A stretch of DNA of 8,638 bases from an uncultured Amylibacter sp. (GTDB taxonomy: Bacteria; Pseudomonadota; Alphaproteobacteria; Rhodobacterales; Rhodobacteraceae). Made by a program: the position numbers and the translations under genes. The stretch spans positions 1 to 8,638 of the forward strand of contig CALLAV010000069.1 in assembly GCA_938001995.1 (NCBI GenBank). Reading direction: 5' to 3'. Numbering within the stretch: position 1 is the stretch's first letter; the number at the start of each line of letters is the position of its first letter. The notes beneath the pieces were generated by a model. The model saw only the letters and a program-made list of their open reading frames with translations. It did no database searches and was not told the DNA's origin. Below are positions 7,005 through 8,638 of the stretch, piece by piece.

Positions 7005-8339
7005 TTACCAGTTATCTTTGAACCACCGCATGGCGCGTTTGAGCGGCTGAACACCGTTGCCCGCCACAGGCAGATGAAAATCCCAACACTCGTCTTGCGG
7101 GTGCGCCGCATGCAGCGCCAAACCTACACATGATGCAAATGCGGGACCTGTTGCAGCCTGCGGAAGCCCTTGAATTCGCAAAGGTTTTCCTAAACGCACT
7201 TGTTGCCCGAGGATACGGCTCGCCAACCCTTCCAACCCTGGGATTTGGCTGCCGCCACCTGTCAGAACGATCCGTTGTCCCGGCAGATGATCAAAACCAG
7301 CGCCGTCTAAACGAGCGCGCACTTCTTCCAGAATTTCCTCAACGCGCGGACGCATCACACCAATAAGCTCACTTCTGCTGATCCGACGTCGATCATGGTC
7401 GAAATCGCCTGTGTCGCCGCCAATCTCGATCATGTCGCGATCATCCATTCCCGTGGCCATTACGCCCCCATGGAAGGTTTTGATCCGCTCCGCCGTAGAG
7501 GTTGCAACCTGCAAACCTTGCGAAATATCGCTGGTCACAAGGTCGCCGCCCATCCGTACAGAGTCAGCAAAGATCATGTGTTTCTTTAGGAAAATGGAAA
7601 CTGTCGTGGCCCCGCCGCCAAAATCAATACAGGCGCCGCCCAGCTCTTGCTCGTCCTCAACAAGCGCGGACACGCCAGACACATAAGACGAAGACGCAAA
7701 GCCAGCGAGTTCCAGATCACAGCGTTTGATACACTTCAAAAGGTTTTCAACCGCGCTTGTGTCCACCGTCAACAGGTGCATGTCCACAGACAAACGGTTG
7801 CCAATCTGCCCACGTGGGTCAGACAGACCCGAACGATGATCAAGCGCAAAATTCACTGGCATCGCGTGGACCGCTTCGCGGCCTTGCCCGTAATCAGGCA
7901 CATCACATTCCGCCAAAACGCGACCAATATCGTAGTCCATCACCGACCCGTTTTCGAGCGGCACAGTCCCCGTCACGCCGTAACTGCGTGGTTCTGCACC
8001 GGACATACAGGCGATCACATGATCCACCCGCGTGTTTGCCATCTTTTGGGCAGCCTGCACGGCGGTGCGAATGGCCCGTTCGGTTTCTTCCATTGTGGTG
8101 ACTTCGCCAAATTTGACGCCGCGCGAACGTGTGGTTGCAACGCCGATCACGCGAAACGCGCCATGGCTGGCCATGGCGGACATACCTTCTTGGGCGTTCA
8201 TCTGGACGGATGGGTCAAACTGCAAAATCATGCAGGCAATCTTGGCCGTTCCAACGTCCAAAATTGCGACCACACCACGTTGCAGTGCTGCACGGCGGCG
8301 TTGGCGCATGGCGCGTTGTGTCTCGTATAAATGTGTCAT
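7005..8339 (-). CDS. ftsA: Cell division protein FtsA (actin-like membrane tether for FtsZ)
   Basis: FtsA is an actin-fold ATPase that binds the C-terminal peptide of FtsZ and holds the Z ring to the inner face of the cytoplasmic membrane, and it helps recruit later division proteins. The 444-residue protein has a basic N-terminal extension (to about residue 21), the phosphate-1 motif AILDVGTAK (25-33), the FtsA-specific 1C domain (about 88-170), the phosphate-2 motif CIDFGGGATTVS (237-248) and the adenosine motif IVLTGGGSQIPG (357-368). It ends in PLKRAMRWFKDNW (432-444), which has the pattern of the amphipathic membrane-targeting helix of FtsA. All of these elements are present and intact. 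The start overlaps the ftsQ stop by one base (TAATG on the minus strand), indicating translational coupling. No terminator is visible after the stop, so some transcripts probably continue into ftsZ. Confidence 0.97.
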   Translation of the reverse strand: MTHLYETQRAMRQRRRAALQRGVVAILDVGTAKIACMILQFDPSVQMNAQEGMSAMASHGAFRVIGVATTRSRGVKFGEVTTMEETERAIRTAVQAAQKMANTRVDHVIACMSGAEPRSYGVTGTVPLENGSVMDYDIGRVLAECDVPDYGQGREAVHAMPVNFALDHRSGLSDPRGQIGNRLSVDMHLLTVDTSAVENLLKCIKRCDLELAGFASSSYVSGVSALVEDEQELGGACIDFGGGATTVSIFLKKHMIFADSVRMGGDLVTSDISQGLQVATSTAERIKTFHGGVMATGMDDRDMIEIGGDTGDFDHDRRRISRSELIGVMRPRVEEILEEVRARLDGAGFDHLPGQRIVLTGGGSQIPGLEGLASRILGQQVRLGKPLRIQGLPQAATGPAFASCVGLALHAAHPQDECWDFHLPVAGNGVQPLKRAMRWFKDNW

Positions 8340-8638
8340 TAGGTCTCGTCTTCCCCATCGGCTATAGCCCGCAACCTGTACAGCTCGTCAACTGCAGGCA
8401 CGGACAAACGAAGGACAGGTCTGCGCCCGTCTCTCATATCTACTACTGTTACATCCCGTCCCAACACATCGCGCGCGCTATGTAATGCAATGACGCGCTC
8501 TAATGCTGGAACTGGGTCCTGAACGGGCAATTGGATAACTTGCTGGCGATCCAGCATGACATCCCAACGTCGCTCGCCCATGCGACGTAAACCTCTGACA
8601 CGATCTGCGATGGGTTTGGCCGCAGCCAAAATCGCAAG
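8339..8638 (-). CDS. ftsQ: Cell division protein FtsQ, C-terminal end
   Basis: FtsQ is a bitopic inner-membrane protein whose periplasmic part binds FtsB and FtsL in the divisome. Only the last 99 codons are in the window. The frame stays open to the right edge, so no start is present and the TTG near 8629 is an internal leucine codon. The visible part matches the end of the periplasmic beta domain: RRMGERRWDV, followed by ALERVIALH and a stretch with VTVVDMRDGRRPVLRLS, the strand pattern typical of alphaproteobacterial FtsQ. The membrane segment and POTRA domain lie outside. The TAA stop shares its final A with the ftsA ATG. The identification also rests on position directly before ftsA in the division cluster. 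Confidence 0.9.
   Translation of the reverse strand, partial: LAILAAAKPIADRVRGLRRMGERRWDVMLDRQQVIQLPVQDPVPALERVIALHSARDVLGRDVTVVDMRDGRRPVLRLSVPAVDELYRLRAIADGEDET

Overview
The window suggests an alphaproteobacterium of the Rhodobacterales, probably a marine Roseobacter-group member. The evidence is a moderately GC-rich sequence, the order ftsQ-ftsA-ftsZ-lpxC-bamD-recN, an FtsZ with a very long linker ending in [11 protein letters not shown], and PtsP and RecN proteins of alphaproteobacterial type. The genus cannot be read from this sequence. There are no mobile elements, RNA genes, CRISPR arrays or signs of recent transfer; it reads as conserved chromosomal housekeeping DNA.

Layout. Positions 1-1503 (+) hold the C-terminal two thirds of ptsP, enzyme I of the nitrogen-related phosphotransferase system, cut by the left edge. 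Everything else is on the minus strand, read right to left: ftsQ (3' end only, cut by the right edge), ftsA, ftsZ, lpxC, bamD and recN. The ptsP and recN reading frames converge and overlap by 10 bp.

How the genes work together. FtsQ belongs to the FtsQLB divisome subcomplex. FtsA anchors FtsZ filaments to the membrane, and FtsZ forms the Z ring. LpxC commits precursor to lipid A synthesis, and BamD is the lipoprotein of the outer-membrane protein assembly machine. The minus-strand cluster therefore couples septation to outer-membrane building, with the repair ATPase RecN at its end. It appears divided into at least two transcription units. A 12-bp-stem terminator sits just after ftsZ, and a plausible promoter lies upstream of lpxC. 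ftsZ also seems to have its own promoter in the 173-bp gap after ftsA.

Most interesting observation. The ftsZ upstream region carries two copies of CTGATTCG exactly 21 bp apart, bracketing the predicted -10 element. Each contains a GANTC site, the target of the cell-cycle methyltransferase CcrM. I count only seven GANTC sites by eye in the whole window, and two are here. This resembles the methylation control of ftsZ known in Caulobacter. I found no wholly novel system in this window.
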